Shown here piece by piece: positions 23,721 through 35,570 of a stretch of DNA of 62,000 nucleotides. Under the pieces are notes generated by a model that saw nothing but the letters and a program-made list of their open reading frames with translations, was not told where the DNA came from and did not search any database. The stretch spans positions 1,082,501 to 1,144,500 of the forward strand of contig WPIO01000018.1 of assembly GCA_009760855.2 (NCBI GenBank). Direction: 5' to 3'. How positions within the stretch are numbered: the stretch's first letter is position 1; the number at the start of each line of letters is the position of its first letter. The position numbers and the translations under genes are program-made. Source of the DNA: Cristatella mucedo (Eukaryota; Bryozoa; Phylactolaemata; Cristatellidae).

Positions 23721-24024
23721 ATGGAATCACCGACGCACAAAGTCGCGGCCACTGCAAGGCTCGTCGCCTTGGCAGCCATTCTGCTGGCGCTCGTCGCCCA
23801 GTCGACTTCCGCTAACGGCGTCCGCTACCCAGAGTCGCCCGGAGCTGCCTCGGCGCCGGGCGGCGGCGCGGCGGGGCCCTTCGCGAAAGCAGCGCAACGG
23901 CGGTCCGACGTGCCAAGAAATCGAGGCGACCTAGTCGACGACGGCCGCCATTGCTTAGCGTGCTCTCACGGCATACCCGGCGTGCCGGGCACCCACGGAC
24001 TGCCAGGAGCCGCCGGCGAGAAAG
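23721..24024 (+). CDS. Collagen/C1q-domain secreted protein, coding exon 1 (signal peptide, start of collagen stalk)
   Basis: First of four coding exons (23721-24024, 29481-29871, 34496-34648, 37220-37352) that together give 326 codons plus a stop. I chose the ATG at 23721 because it is the first in frame and is followed by a typical signal peptide: a basic start, a hydrophobic run (LVALAAILLALVAQ, residues 14-27) and small residues near a likely cleavage after A31. Residues 34-76 are Gly/Ala/Pro-rich linker. HCLAC (C78, C81) just before the collagen stretch is a plausible inter-chain disulphide site, as in other collagen-C1q proteins. Gly-X-Y triplets begin at G84. The exon ends AAAG|GTACGT (phase 1). 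Secreted, probably trimeric. C1q-family members act as pattern-recognition or cell-cell signalling ligands; which applies here cannot be told. Confidence 0.88.
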
Positions 24025-24029
24025 GTACG

Positions 24030-24178
24030 TATGTTATTCATTTTGTTTGTGTATCAAGCATGATATTACTCACCATTCAATTGCATTTCCCTTTGCAGCA
24101 AATGTAAAGCGGCTAGAGAGAGATTGAGTTCTCTGAGGGCGCTTTATCAAGTGCATTATTATTATTTTTATTATTATG
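24030..24178 (+). mobile_element. LINE-B tail in C1q intron 1, adjacent to the donor
   Basis: From TGTTATTCATTTTG onward this matches the LINE-B 3' UTR and ends in the conserved tail with (ATT)n. It begins about six bases after the exon 1 boundary, so the GTACGTA of the donor is almost all that remains of the original intron start. Confidence 0.85.
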
Positions 24179-24179
24179 C

Positions 24180-27100
24180 ACGGGAACAATAGCGGCGCGC
24201 CCAAGGTCAATGACCTTGGCGAGCGCTCGGCGCTCGACGCCGCCGGCAGCGACCTTTGGGTGGCGGCAGGCTGCTTAAAGTCCGGCGTTGCGCGCCGCGC
24301 GCGCTCTCCCAAGCTATAGCGTCGCTTGTAAGTGCTTGCACGCCAGTCCTACCGGGGAAATGGTAGGCGGTTGTAGCCGGTAATTTTTCAAGAGGGTTGC
24401 CGGACCACTTTATCGCTGTGGCGATTTAAAAGAGAATGGCATTCGTGTCATCCGCAAAGATCATGCTTGCTCCCATGATATGCTAGATATGCGCTGTCAT
24501 ATCTTCATCAAATGATATGCAGTTGAAACGTAACAGCCTCGTCTGATATGACTTTGAATTATAAAGAAGAAACTCGAATAGGAGAAATACGCTCACTTTC
24601 TTCACAGACACGACTTATGGTTCAGAGCGACTATTGGTTCAGCTGTGATAGTTTAAATCTCGAGCGTGTGCAAAAAATTCTAAGCCGCTATTGAATTCCG
24701 GGTGCAATTTCCATAAAATGCCCTAAGTCTGCTCAAAATTTGCTCAAGAAAGACCCATATCTGCTCCAAACCTTAGTGAAAAAGGCTAAAATGTGAGAAA
24801 AAGGCAAAATCTGTGCTGAGAATAGGCCAATTTGTACGCAAAAACCGACAATCTAGGCAGAATCTGCGTGGAATATTTTCCAGAGAAATTTGCTTAGTAC
24901 GAATTAAATTCAGGGAGATATGCGTATTCTTCAGTATAATTCTCAGACAAAAAATATTTGTCAAATAAAAATAGCATTAACGAGCACTTCATCGTTGAGA
25001 AGGAAAAGTGCATACACATCAATCATAAATAAAACCAAGAATTGGAACTAGTGAGTGTCAATTTGCTACGTTTTCCGGCGCTAGAGAGCATCTGTTGGCG
25101 GCCAAGGTGTCGTTGTTCATAGAAAACACTCGATCAACATTTTCCAACGCTCATACTGCCGCCATGAATAGGCACACATCTGAGACCAATCTCAAATAGT
25201 TGGAGCTGCCGTGACCTTTGTGCTGTCTACCAATCACTTACTATATTCTCGTGGACATCAAAGATGCTTTATTACATAGCTGTATACTTTATTCAGCACT
25301 TCTTACTTACCCCAAGATCCAAGTACACCACGGACAACTACATCGGAAAAAGAATGCGTGCAGTCCTAAAAACTGTATTGCTGAGTAGGAATGACTTACT
25401 ACATACATTAAGAAAAAGATTGACACGGGCACTCCTCACAAGCTCTGATATAGTATGTAACCAACTCTGTGCTTTCTGATCAAGCAGTTGAACCCCGGGA
25501 GGGAAATAAAGTTAAACTGAAACTCATGCAATAAGCTGAACTTCGAAGGCACAAGAAGACTTTTTGACAATTCCTTCTTCACTAAAGCATTATGATATTC
25601 CTTAATGCGCCGAACTACCCAGCTGGAGCCTTTAAGACAACAACCCTGTCTCTCAGAACAATCTTCAAATTTTGTAATGCCTCAGCTCCGCTCGATCACT
25701 TGACCTCCAAGACAAAATCTGATCGATGATGAATCAAACATAATCAAACCATCGTGCATCGAGAAAATCACTCCGCACCAAAGACCGCATCTCTGACCAA
25801 ATACTCCGCCGCCCGAACTCAAGACAACGAACATGTTGAAACAGAGGCGAGGCGACAGGTTGTTTCGGGTTATTTGTGCCTTTACCTTACATGATGGTCA
25901 AGACCTGTCTTCTGCATTTGGTGACATGCATGAAAACGCTCTTTAAAGTTCACTTGAGCCGGTTAAAAAAATTTTGAAAAAGAGAATGTATTTAGTATGA
26001 GTTTCAGCATTTGTGCAAAGCGATTTCAATGAATCTAGAGCGGCATTAGGCCTTTTAAAACATGACAGTCTTATTCACATAGCTTGCTCTGTAGATTACA
26101 AAAATTAGCAGGTCACTAGTGGTTAGCCATGGTTCCTGGCATGGTGAGATTCTTAAAATGGACACACTGAGCAGTCATACCGGCTGTTTCTATTTGCAGG
26201 TAGGAGCCACGCGGGTTAGAATTTTGACGTAGCTAGTTACTAATGCGGGCTTGGACAGAAAATGGCGGCCCTAAAAGGTTATTTAGCCAAATTCTGGCCG
26301 AGATCGTCTAAACAGAGCAAAGTTCACGATCGGTGCGGATAATACACTCGAGAAGCCAAAACTGCAGACTGCGAATTTTCTTGCACGTGCGTTGAATTGG
26401 CAATCCTTTAGTTTTGCTGTTATTTATCATATAGTTTATAAATCTATGGATAAAGATCAATTCTTAACAAAGGGCTTAAGGTACCCTTGTGTATTGGTGG
26501 TAAGAAGCGATAACATTCATAAAATTAAAGCATTTATAAGTGCACTAAAAGATCTAAGTCTTATTCTCGACACTTTAAAACTACTGGAAAAAAAACTTTT
26601 TAAAATTATGAATGATAAAATTCACGATTTCCATGCCCTGATGGCCTTACCAAGGACGGTTTACGTGGAAGTAGAAAGGTCTCTTAGGGACAGTTGAGAT
26701 TTTGTTTCTGCTTTAAATTTTGTCAAAACCGGGAATGCCGCTTTGTTAGCCAGGATTTAGTTACAGGCATTGAGAATATGCGAACTGAAGACACGTACTC
26801 TAAAGGATTTGAAATAGGCACGGCTAACCGATCGCAGTCTTTGCATCGGGTGGTTCGGTAAGAAGCCAGATTATGAAGTATTTTAGATATGCAGAGCACA
26901 GCACGACAACAAAGGGATTGGAAAGGATGAGCAACCAAAGCTCGCAGTAGACGAGTTTGTTGACGAGCAAACAGTTCCGATAGGTGAGAAGTCGATCAAT
27001 GCACCAGTTACAAATTTTATGAATGAGGAGTCTAGTTCATGAATGAGAAGCCTAGTTCATGAATGAGAAGCCTAGTTTCGTAGATTTGCACCAACTAGAA

Positions 27101-27977
27101 GTGTCTACTTCAAAGACAGAAAGATGTGCAGGGGCTTTGTTGATACGTATAGATTGTAAGGTCGCACATCCATAGACTCGCTTGGCTTCGGTATCCTTTC
27201 CAAGCATCAAGTACCTTAAGCATGTTACGTAACTGAAATTAGGCAGAAAGCTCGACAGAGGAGCTGATATGGTCACGTTCAGTTTGAAACGCTATTTTTA
27301 CGCAAGCAGCCCTAATTTTGTAGAGATGATACTGAGATTTGTTTTTCGAGCCCAATTTGTGGGAGCTGAGTGAATTTCATGTGCTGGATACGATGGAGAG
27401 GTCACAAAGCTAGAACAGCTGTGTGCCGTTATTCCCAAAAATGAAACCCGCTTTGTGCACGGGGAATACAATGGAAAAGAGTTGCATTGATTGTATAAAA
27501 ATTGCTCCTTGAATACATCCGAAAGGTACAAAATATGTATAGGCTAATTGGATGACAGCATATTTTTTACGACTACTGCATGCAATATCTCACTGAAATA
27601 GGACCCAAACTATTCCGGTGCAGTGCATGTGCCGCCTAGGCGAGACAATAAATCCAACAAAGACCAAGAGACCAGCAGAGCGACGCTATTTAAGACAGCC
27701 TTCCCAATAAAAAATAGTGTTTAGTGGTCCATAGATTATCTTTCAATTCCAAAAGAGACACATTCTACCGACTGAACGATAACCGCATGTGATAGGGCGC
27801 GAAGAATTCGGAGATAATAATAATCTATAATCTATTATAATCTATACTAACAATTATAAATAATCATCACGATACGTATGTAGCACCAAATAAGAAAACT
27901 AAAGCTATTTCCGGCCACCTTATGTATACTTGAAGGAAATAATGTTAGCTGCTTACTGATAATATAAAGGTAAAATA
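24180..27977 (+). other. C1q gene intron 1, no gene recognised
   Basis: A/T-rich intronic DNA. Features noted: a possible LINE 3' end with CCCGGGAGGGAAATAAAGTT at about 25494; a 101-codon + frame (26392-26697, not ATG-initiated) with no domain; three tandem TTCATGAATGAGAAGCCTAG-like units at 27014-27078; and a run of minus-strand broken frames (26723-27531) that may be an old transposable element. No exon is needed here, because the collagen repeat is continuous between exons 1 and 2. Confidence 0.4.
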
Positions 27978-28145
27978 AATGTTAGTTGATTTAACCACCA
28001 CATTTACGTGGCAGAAGAGAGCCTTGATGGCTGTCACCATTCGTTGCATGGGACAATAAAGAACTTCTCGTTTCATGAGTCAAACCCATCATCCGGGTCA
28101 TGAAGTTCGAACGCCTTAATGTCATGAAGTGCGAACGCCTTCATA
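27978..28145 (-). mobile_element. SINE-A, diverged (C1q intron 1)
   Basis: Minus-strand SINE-A: GATTTAACCACC... AGAGCCTTGATGGCTGTCAC...GGGACAATAAAGAAC and a degraded B-box. A second short duplication (CATGAAGTTCGAACGCCTTA / CATGAAGTGCGAACGCCTTC) lies at its 5' end. Confidence 0.65.
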
Positions 28146-28892
28146 ATCATAGTATCAGCACGCCTAAGCACACAGAGATAGATTCTCACTGACCTCCTTT
28201 AATGAACAGATGAGCTTTTAGCTATCTTTAAATTCATGTCAAATCTAGAGCTGTGATGACCTCAATCGGTAGTAGTACAGGAGCTGCATGCACGATCTCA
28301 AATTTTTGAGGCTGGTTAGAATTACAGCTAAAACACAGACTTGAGTCGGAAGAGCCGACGTAACGATGCGAAGCGTAATTAGCTAATGTTTCGTACCTGC
28401 GGTACAGGAACTGCTTACACGAGAATCACCTACTTCGAGGAACAGGTGCATTGGAAACTTCCTATTCAATGTCGTCTGGTCAAAAAGTGTTGCAATAAGA
28501 GATCTCCGTTGCCCACCGGAGCTCAGCTTCGCCTCGCGTGCTCTGCTTTGCAATCGGTAGCAATTCATGCTGGCACTTATCTCGCTGATTAGCCTGGACG
28601 GCGTCAATACAAAATTCGGTTGCATACGCCTGTCTCTTTCACGTGACAATAATGAAAGGCCAAAGGCTCAGCCAAAATTACTCTGTAAAATTTCGCCCAA
28701 GTTTACACTGCTTTGCATCCTCGTGCGTTCAGCGGCGCCACAAAAGCGGACGCGACGGGTGCTCCGTGCAGTAGGCATGCACCGGCTGCAGGGGAAGTTT
28801 CTCTCCGGTAGTCGAGGCTGGCTCTCGAGCTGGCTCACCCACTCAGGGGCGTGTATGCCCGCTAGCATTGAGAGTTTGACCGCGAGCGGCAA

Positions 28893-29005
28893 AGTAATGC
28901 TGCTAAGCAAAGTAGTGCTTCGGCAAAGTAGTGCTTTGGCAAAGTAGTGCTTCGGCAAAGTAGTGCTTCGGCAAAGTAGTGCACGAGTAGTGCAAAGTAG
29001 TGCAT
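28893..29005. repeat. 16-bp minisatellite in C1q intron 1
   Basis: About five tandem copies of CGGCAAAGTAGTGCTT with minor changes, followed by degenerate AGTAGTGCA units. Confidence 0.9.
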
Positions 29006-29480
29006 CGCGAGAAGCACGAGGATCTCGAGACGTAGATACATCGGTGCACGGCAGCCATCATTCAACCAGCGGAAAATCTTAGGTGCAAAGTAAAGACCTT
29101 TAAGCGGATAGCCAATGGCAATACGGCTGAGTAGGGCAGAGTGTGGCAGGAAATGGTGGGCACATAAATCTCTCCCGTCTCGTCGTTCTTTTTGTCAAAC
29201 ACTGGCTCGCTGTAAGAGAAAGCCGATGATGAGAAACGAAAGGCCGAACGCCTAAGCCACTGTCTCGTGGAAGCGATTGAAACGAAAAGTCGATCGCACA
29301 TTCGCTCTGCGTTCTGCTTTCCTTCTCCTCGAGCTGTGGCTCGTAAGCGGGGCGAACCGCTTCTGCAGCGCCCTGGCGCTGTGCCATTGCCGGCGACCTC
29401 ACGTGACGCATCATCGCGAGACGCCGACTTTTCGCTGTGCAGCACTGAGAAAGCTGACCGAAAGGGCGCCTGCATTGCAG

Positions 29481-29871
29481 GGGTTAAGGGCGACGGCGGG
29501 CTCGCAGGCAGCGAGGGCCGGAAGGGCGATCGAGGAGCGCCGGGACATCCGGGCCAGCCCGGGCCTCCCGGACCGCCTGCCGACTGCCTTCTTGGTCCAC
29601 GAGAGCCGTCGGGCGACTGCGCGCCGTGTTCGCCCTGCCGGCCGTGCAGCGGCCCGTCGGATCCGACCGGTGGTGGTGGCGGCGGTGGCGGGAGCAGTGC
29701 GAGGTCGCAGCCGCCGGCGGGAGCGGTTGCCAGCTCGGCGCCGCTGCCGCGCCAGAGCCGGCGAGCGGCGCAGCGGGTTTCGTTTAGCGTCGCTCGGAGC
29801 GCTCGCCTTGGGCCCGTGAACGCCGAAACCCGGGTGACGTTCGACAGAGTGCACAGCAACTCCGGTAACAG
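29481..29871 (+). CDS. Collagen/C1q protein, coding exon 2 (collagen stalk end, Cys-rich hinge, start of C1q domain)
   Basis: The acceptor TGCATTGCAG|GG joins the single G of exon 1 to restore a glycine codon (G102). The Gly-X-Y series therefore continues without a break from residue 84 to 134 (17 triplets, ending GQPGPPGPP). Then come a cysteine-rich hinge (C137, C148, C151, C154, C157), an eight-glycine run (about 165-172) and a basic RQSRR (192-196) that could be a proprotein-convertase site. The C1q domain starts at about residue 200 with RVSFSVARSARLG and continues to VTFDRVHSNSGN, the standard first strands of the C1q jelly roll. The donor is AACAG|GTGAGC (phase 2). The disulphide-rich hinge suggests higher-order oligomers. 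Confidence 0.92.
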
Positions 29872-29884
29872 GTGAGCCGCCGCA

Positions 29885-29943
29885 GACTAGTAAAAGAGAG
29901 AGAGAGAGAGAAAGAGAGAAAGAGAAAAAGAGAGAGGAGTAAG

Positions 29944-29974
<31 letters not shown>

Positions 29975-29976
29975 TA

Positions 29977-30060
<84 letters not shown>

Positions 30061-30080
30061 GTGTAAGAGTGAGAGACAGG
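29885..30080. repeat. (GA)n microsatellite just inside C1q intron 2
   Basis: A polypurine tract starting about 20 bp after the exon 2 donor, with GGTGTAAGAGTGAGAGA spacers repeated three times. The main uninterrupted GA run is about 29980-30053. Confidence 0.97.
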
Positions 30081-31580
30081 GATAAGTGTACTGTGAACGA
30101 GCAAGTGAGGCGGCAGGCGAAGCGACAGCAGAGGAGGAGGCGAGGCAATATATCGCCTCGTTGCAATTCGCCCTGCATCGCCTCTTCCGTCTTTCCCTGT
30201 GTGAGTCCGCTCATATACCTTACGAATTTAGCTGCATTAAAGAGTCACTCTGCAACCAACTTTAGCCAGACAGAATTCGCAAGTAGCTGACGCCCGCCCA
30301 GTTACGGCTTGCAACCGGTTTGGATTTCATTCAAAGGAACATGGCAGACTGTGGCAGACCGTACCAACACCTTTACCAGCTGCCAATATATCGTCCATTT
30401 TTGGCACTGCAGACTGGCCAGCATTTTTTCTCGAGCAAGCCCAAAGTTGGCGAAACACCCTGCAGCCATTATAGTCTGTCGCGCACGTCTCAAGCCGCTT
30501 AAGACCATCACTTACTTAGTTCCCTCGATAACTATACAATTAGTAGCGTATTGACTTCAAGGTAACGTCACTCAATTGCCCACTCTAATATACGACCTAT
30601 CAATCCAGAATACTTTGCAATCCGGCTGACAGACTATCTACTTTAATGAACCCTCTCACTTGGCTTTGCCTCTGTGGACGCTAATACCCACTGGCTTCGA
30701 ATGTGCCTTCAGTACGCTCGAGAAGTTTCCGAAATCTAAAAGTCTCTGCCAAAAGCGGCTGGTGCCAAAGTGTGTCCATCCGACCCAAAATCTTCTCTTC
30801 CCCTGCCTGAGAAGCCGAACGAACACCAGTCTCCCAGTTGCACATCCAAATTTAGGCGGGTGGCCGAATTGTCAATGCCATTCACTACTGTGCGGCATTT
30901 AGAATGCATCCTAAGCCAGGTTTCGCTAGCACATCAAGATGAACATCGACAGCTGAAATGCCGGGCTGCTCGCCAGATTCTTAACTATGAAAAGTTAAAA
31001 AATGTGGACAGATCTTTTTTCTTGAGATGGCGCACCATCATTTTCTATGCTTTTCCTTTCTCTGTGCTGTGAGAAGTAATGCGCGGTGCGCTCAAATGGT
31101 CGAAGACTGGCACAGGGTCAGAGACCCGGCATTGTACCCGTGGGCGGGCCTCGTGGGCTCTCGATCGGCCTCCGCGGCTCGACAGCAGCGACGTCTCGAT
31201 TGGAGCTGCTAATTCCAACTCCTCCTTTTTGGCAAAGATTCTAGCGTGCGGTTGTCCCGATGTAAAAGTATGCAGTTGAGAAGGCGGTTAGACCTACCAT
31301 GTTACCTCAGGCTTCTACTGGTAAAATCGCAAAAGCTGCTGGAGTCCGTCACTGCTCCCCGGAAGCATACGTGTCTCAGAAACAGCTCGAGTTAGTTTAG
31401 GAACATGGGCGTCTCCTTCAGAATGCTCTAGGCAGACAGCTGATTCGTCCTGGCAAGACCTGTGCCGATGGTGCAAATATTTCGAGCCCGGAGTTACTTG
31501 AGCAATGATTATACCTAGAACTGAAGCCTTGCAAACTTGGCCTCTGCATGAGCCATTAACGCATTGGTACCGTCACTCGG
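30081..31580 (+). other. C1q gene intron 2, no gene recognised
   Basis: Several + frames of 60-100 codons (for example 30309-30554 and 30660-31072) have no recognisable motif. Confidence 0.35.
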
Positions 31581-32560
31581 GTACTATTTATGCAGCATGA
31601 AATATCGAGGTAATCGCTGGAATCTTCGATGGAGATAAATCGGCTACCGAAGAAGACATGTCACAAACATCCGTATCATCAAAAGCCTTGCAGCTGCGGC
31701 CGGTACACTGATCAGCACCAAATCGGTAACAGCAGTCAGGCCCAGAGGAACCAGCATGAAGCACTGAGGGCAAAACCAATGCTTTCGGTGACGATGCCTC
31801 GTTCGGCGAAAAGTTCGTTCCATGCATAAAGTCGTCATCAAAGTAGTCACCAGATGAATGTGTTAAACCTACCAGAAAGAGTGGCCACAAGAGAATCAAC
31901 CGAGGGAAGCGCCGACGCGTGTGGCTAAGAGTAGTTCACGTCAGATGAAGAATAGCCCTGAGTAAACTATGCAACAAAGCGCCTACAGATTTGGCAGTTT
32001 CAGGACTATTCACAGTATACGTAACGACGATCAGGCAGAGTAGCACCAGAAGTAGTCGGAGTCATCCTTCTTACAAGTTCAGCCATGTCTTCTAGTGGGA
32101 GGTCCGGAGATTTGCACTGAGCTACCTCAATCCTAAACATTGAAAAGTGCTTACTCTGAAGAATCCACAGTCGGGACTCCTTCGAGACATTGTTCTCCTG
32201 GTACACCCACGAAGCGATTTCAGCATAGTCTGGATACGTCAGGCCGAAGACATTTTAATGTAGTTCAAGTTAAACTTTTACCTGTACCATATTCTTGACT
32301 TAAATTTCGGGATCGAATGTTCCAGTTCCAGCGTTCCTTCGATGTCCCTTTTTTCGTGTGCTGCACGTCAGGCAGGGCAGAGAGGAGGCAAGAGAGGACA
32401 ATGCCAGCTGGCTCCTTCAAGGCTTTCGAACGAGAAGTCGATCTCATAAATTGCCTCAATGGTAACTTCGAGAAACACGCAAACAAGTTACACTTAGCAT
32501 ATAATTCAGGCTCACTAGGCGTAGCGGAAACGTTGTGGGATATAGCCAAGTTAACACAGC
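31580..32560 (-). pseudogene. Possible decayed LTR-retrotransposon gag fragment
   Basis: Minus-strand open frames include PDCCYRFGADQCTGRSCKAF, which looks like a damaged retroviral-type zinc knuckle: the second Cys and the His of C-x2-C-x4-H-x4-C are replaced by F and C. Upstream on the same strand is a charged stretch (31588-32206). No pol sequence was found beside it. The call rests on the knuckle resemblance alone. Confidence 0.25.
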
Positions 32561-32899
32561 TCGTATTTCAATGGACAGATATCTAGTAAATAGAAACCCC
32601 CCTGCGTAAATATTATGCCATAATCCTCTCTAAATCTTTTAATAGACACAAATGCAAATTTAGACACGCGTCATAAACAGGTACGTGGGCATAAAGATAA
32701 TCTATGCTAGCACTTCACCTATCAAGGATTTTTGGAAATCAAAGTACACAACTCAAGTTGAGGTTAAAAAATAAAAGTTTAACTTTATAGGCAGATGAAA
32801 ATTTGTCTCCATCGGAAAGGTTGTATATATTTTCTGCTACCGTTTATAAGTAAAATTAGAAGTATTTTCTTAATTCAGATCATTTTCTTTTATTCCTCA

Positions 32900-33760
32900 C
32901 AGAAATTGCTATTGGGGCCATTCATTAAAAATTCGGCACTAGACCAGGAGAACTTCCAACCAGTCGCCCTAATGCTGTTTCTTTCCTAGACTCTGGAATG
33001 AGTTGCTTCAAATCGGCAAAGCTCATCTACTAACGTTTTGAACCTAGCAATACAGTTACACTTAACTTTTAGAGTTAATCACTTCAACGAGTCAGTGCTG
33101 TTGCCAGCATATTGTGACCTTTACCCAAACGCTGACTGGGGTAGAGTTTCTCTCCTCGATCTAATGGATCTCTCCTCAACGTTTGATAAACAAAGTAATC
33201 AAGCTATTCCTGAGCGCCTATTTTTCAATGGCCTCAGGCTCACTGCATTGAAATTCTTAAAGTTACTACCTATGTGGGAGATTTTACTCGATAGAAATCA
33301 ATGGTTAATGGTAACCTTGTGAGCCTCTGAAGTACTCTTAACCCTTGGGATCTGTTTATGTTGACTTGTTTCAACAAGTTACACTATCTCTTTCTGATAT
33401 AATAAGCAAGCACTATCTAGGCTTTTCGCATTTCACAGATAACAGCTGAACCAATACTTTGATCCCTATCTGCCTTCCAGTGAGTTGAACTCCCCAAACA
33501 CTAGTGCAATACTTATTGCTTGCACTCACGCTTGGATGGTAGATAAATTTCTCAAACTGAATGGCAATAAAGCCAGCTTGACAGTTTTGGCCAGGTTTAA
33601 TGTTTCTCAGAAAGTGAAAACCCCAACCCTCAAAATTCGTGTGACCTGCGTATTGCCGAGAGCCTTTGCAAACGATCCGGAGTCCTGTTCCAAAGAAAAC
33701 AGTAACTAAATGATTACATCAGATCCAAATTCAAGACCTCCGACTTTCAGGTACGTGTCC
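32900..33760 (+). pseudogene. Decayed LINE reverse transcriptase in C1q intron 2
   Basis: Blocks in the order of a CR1/L2-type RT survive among many stops: ALDQENFQPVALMLFLS (the LDP..NYRPIS..PFLSK block), then RVSLLDLMDLSSTFDKQSNQ (the LLDLSAAFD block containing the first catalytic Asp), then THAWMVDKFLKLNGNKASLT (the W-M-..-LKLN.DKT block). Frames change between blocks. It is much older than LINE-A and LINE-B. Confidence 0.75.
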
Positions 33761-33769
33761 TTGACCAAA

Positions 33770-34495
33770 GTCTGGCCTGCATCTTATTAGTTACCGAAGC
33801 TAAACTGGTCTGAGCAGTTTTTTATTTCCCGACTAATCTTCGGCGACTTTAAACTCGACGGTCTTCCTGCAGCTGAAGTAAAAGTCTGCAGCTAAGTGTA
33901 TTTATCAAGAATGTCGCTATTGCCACAGTGTACCACTTGTTGCCGGTGTGAGCAGGCTTGCCATTCAGTGACCTATCGACTTCGTGGTTCTATCACTCAC
34001 TTAGAGGTCACTTCATTCTCTGGATTCTGCCTTCGCATTGAACCAGCACTTCTTTCCCATCTGGGCAAAGCAGACTGGCCTGCTACTGAGATCGTATCAA
34101 AATCATTTGTATAGCCAATACGACTTGGAGCCTGCAAGATGACTTAAGCTCATCTCCGAATTTCGGCCATAGACGGGCTAATTACTCCCTAAGCTAGAAC
34201 AGTCACTAGACTTCGACACCAGCGAGCCAGGGTAGCAGAAAAGGTGGATGAATCAGAAACACGAATTTTCAAGTATCTACTAGCTCAGCTAGAACTGGCT
34301 CAGATAGAATTAAGTTTCTTGATTTGGATACCCTCAAATTAATTGCCGTTATTTTTCAAAGGTTCGACCGATGTCACAGCATCTTCGAAGCGCGCCAACT
34401 AAACGTATTCGAGGTTCGTGTGTTAGATACAACTAGTTCACTGGCAATGTCATTTGCCTCCAGCCATTTCAACGCCTCGTTGCCGTTTCGCACAG
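33770..34495 (+). other. C1q gene intron 2, distal part
   Basis: No gene recognised. It ends at the acceptor GTTTCGCACAG at 34495. Confidence 0.4.
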
Positions 34496-34648
34496 CTTCG
34501 ACGCGGAGATGTCCGAATTCAAAGCCACCGTGAACGGCACGTACGTCTTCTTCGTTCACGTGATGAGCCTGCCCGACGCGGACGCCTATGCTTGGCTGAT
34601 GCACAACGATCGCCACCAGCTGCCCGTTTTTGGTGACAGCAGGACAGG
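34496..34648 (+). CDS. Collagen/C1q protein, coding exon 3 (C1q domain core)
   Basis: The acceptor CGCACAG|C supplies the third base of the Ser232 codon, giving N-S-F-D-A-E-M. The exon encodes FDAEMSEFKATVNGTYVFFV and on through HVMSLPDADAYAWLMHNDRH. This is the C1q core, with the F-x-x-x...G-x-Y-x-F signature of the family. N245-G-T is an N-glycosylation sequon. The exon ends GGACAGG|GTAGGA (phase 2). It has no ATG-initiated frame of its own in phase and is recognised by C1q similarity and by matching splice phases on both sides. Confidence 0.9.
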
Positions 34649-34909
34649 GTAGGACTCGTGCGAGAGAGATCAATTGCATCGCGCGCCGCCTCGCGGTGCA
34701 GCCTCACCGGTTCTGCCGGGCTTCGCGCTCTACCATGAACGCCGTTAGAGAGGTGCTTAGAGACGCGCGTTCGCCAGACACGCCAGCGAGTCTCTTTTCT
34801 GGGGCCAATCAGCCAGCGCTTGAGATGTCGAATTTTTCTTGCTGGAACAATGTGGTGCGACCTTCGACCTACGACAAGCGTTCTTGTATGCACAAGTACA
34901 GTCGACTCT
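34649..34909 (+). other. C1q gene intron 3, proximal part
   Basis: No feature recognised between the exon 3 donor and the hAT MITE. Confidence 0.4.
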
Positions 34910-35111
34910 GCTTATAACAGAGGTTCTCAACCAGTGGGTAGCGACCCTTTTGGGGGTCGAACGATCCTTCACAGAGGTCGCCTAAGAATATCGTAAAACA
35001 CGCATTTTCACATTTCCCCCACAATAATTGTACGGTTGGGGTTCACCACAGCATGATGAACTGTATTAAAGGGTCGAGGCATTAGAAAGGTTGAGAACTA
35101 CTGGCTTATAA
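34910..35111 (+). mobile_element. Non-autonomous hAT MITE, SPIN-like, with perfect 8-bp TSD
   Basis: A 186-bp element (34918-35103) flanked by perfect 8-bp duplications GCTTATAA (34910-34917 and 35104-35111), the hallmark of hAT insertions. The terminal inverted repeats are imperfect: CAGAGGTTCTCAACCA at the left and the complement of CAGTAGTTCTCAACCT at the right. Inside are GGTAGCGACCCTTTTGGGGG, CACAGAGGTCGCCTAAGA, GGTTGGGGTTCACCACA and CTGTATTAAAGGGTCG. From memory, all of these match the ends of SPIN/Charlie-type hAT elements known for horizontal transfer among tetrapods and some invertebrates. It has no transposase, so it needs an autonomous hAT in trans. Confidence 0.88.
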
Positions 35112-35219
35112 GAATACGGTTGGGCCGGGAAATGGTCATTCTTATAGGAGGAGTATTTTCTTGATGCGAAGTGAGACCATAGCAAGAGTAAATCTGGGAC
35201 GCAAAACTGCTATTACCTA

Positions 35220-35570
35220 TTGTTGCATAGCTGGTCCGCTCCTCCACTTAAAGACCGTTGGCGACGCAAACGTTTGCTCTGCAAGTCCTATGAAACTCCC
35301 TTCCACAACACTTACGCAACGATATCCACTCTCCTACTGCCGACTGTGGCACATCCTTTCCAGCAGTCCTAAGGTGCTACTTTCATGCTACTCACTATCT
35401 CTCAACTGCTCTCCCGACTCTGCTATGCTTCTCACTTTCTCTTTGTTGCGTGAAATGAAGTCTGTTGGCAACCGAGTGCCCCCTAAAAGCTGCTTACGCT
35501 TTTAGTGCGCTCTATAAAACTCTTCAGAGAACAACGGGTTTGGTCTGTTGTTTTTAGGAGTTACGAATGG
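35220..35570 (+). mobile_element. LINE-A 3' fragment in C1q intron 3
   Basis: Starts in the CCGCTCCTCCACTTAAAGAC (RLKTVGD) block and ends in the LINE-A 3' UTR. Small deletions remove the RLWNS core, so no frame survives. It shares the sense orientation of the host gene. Confidence 0.8.

Noticed and set aside
28386-28947. Open frames between C1q exons 1 and 2 considered as an extra exon
   Set aside because: The Gly-X-Y repeat and phase are continuous from exon 1 to exon 2, so no coding exon is required, and none of these frames is collagen-like.
29062-30214. Minus-strand frames of 265-267 codons over the C1q exon 2 region
   Set aside because: They are shadows of the GC-rich exon on the opposite strand plus translation of the (GA)n tract. 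The + strand reading has collagen and C1q signatures.
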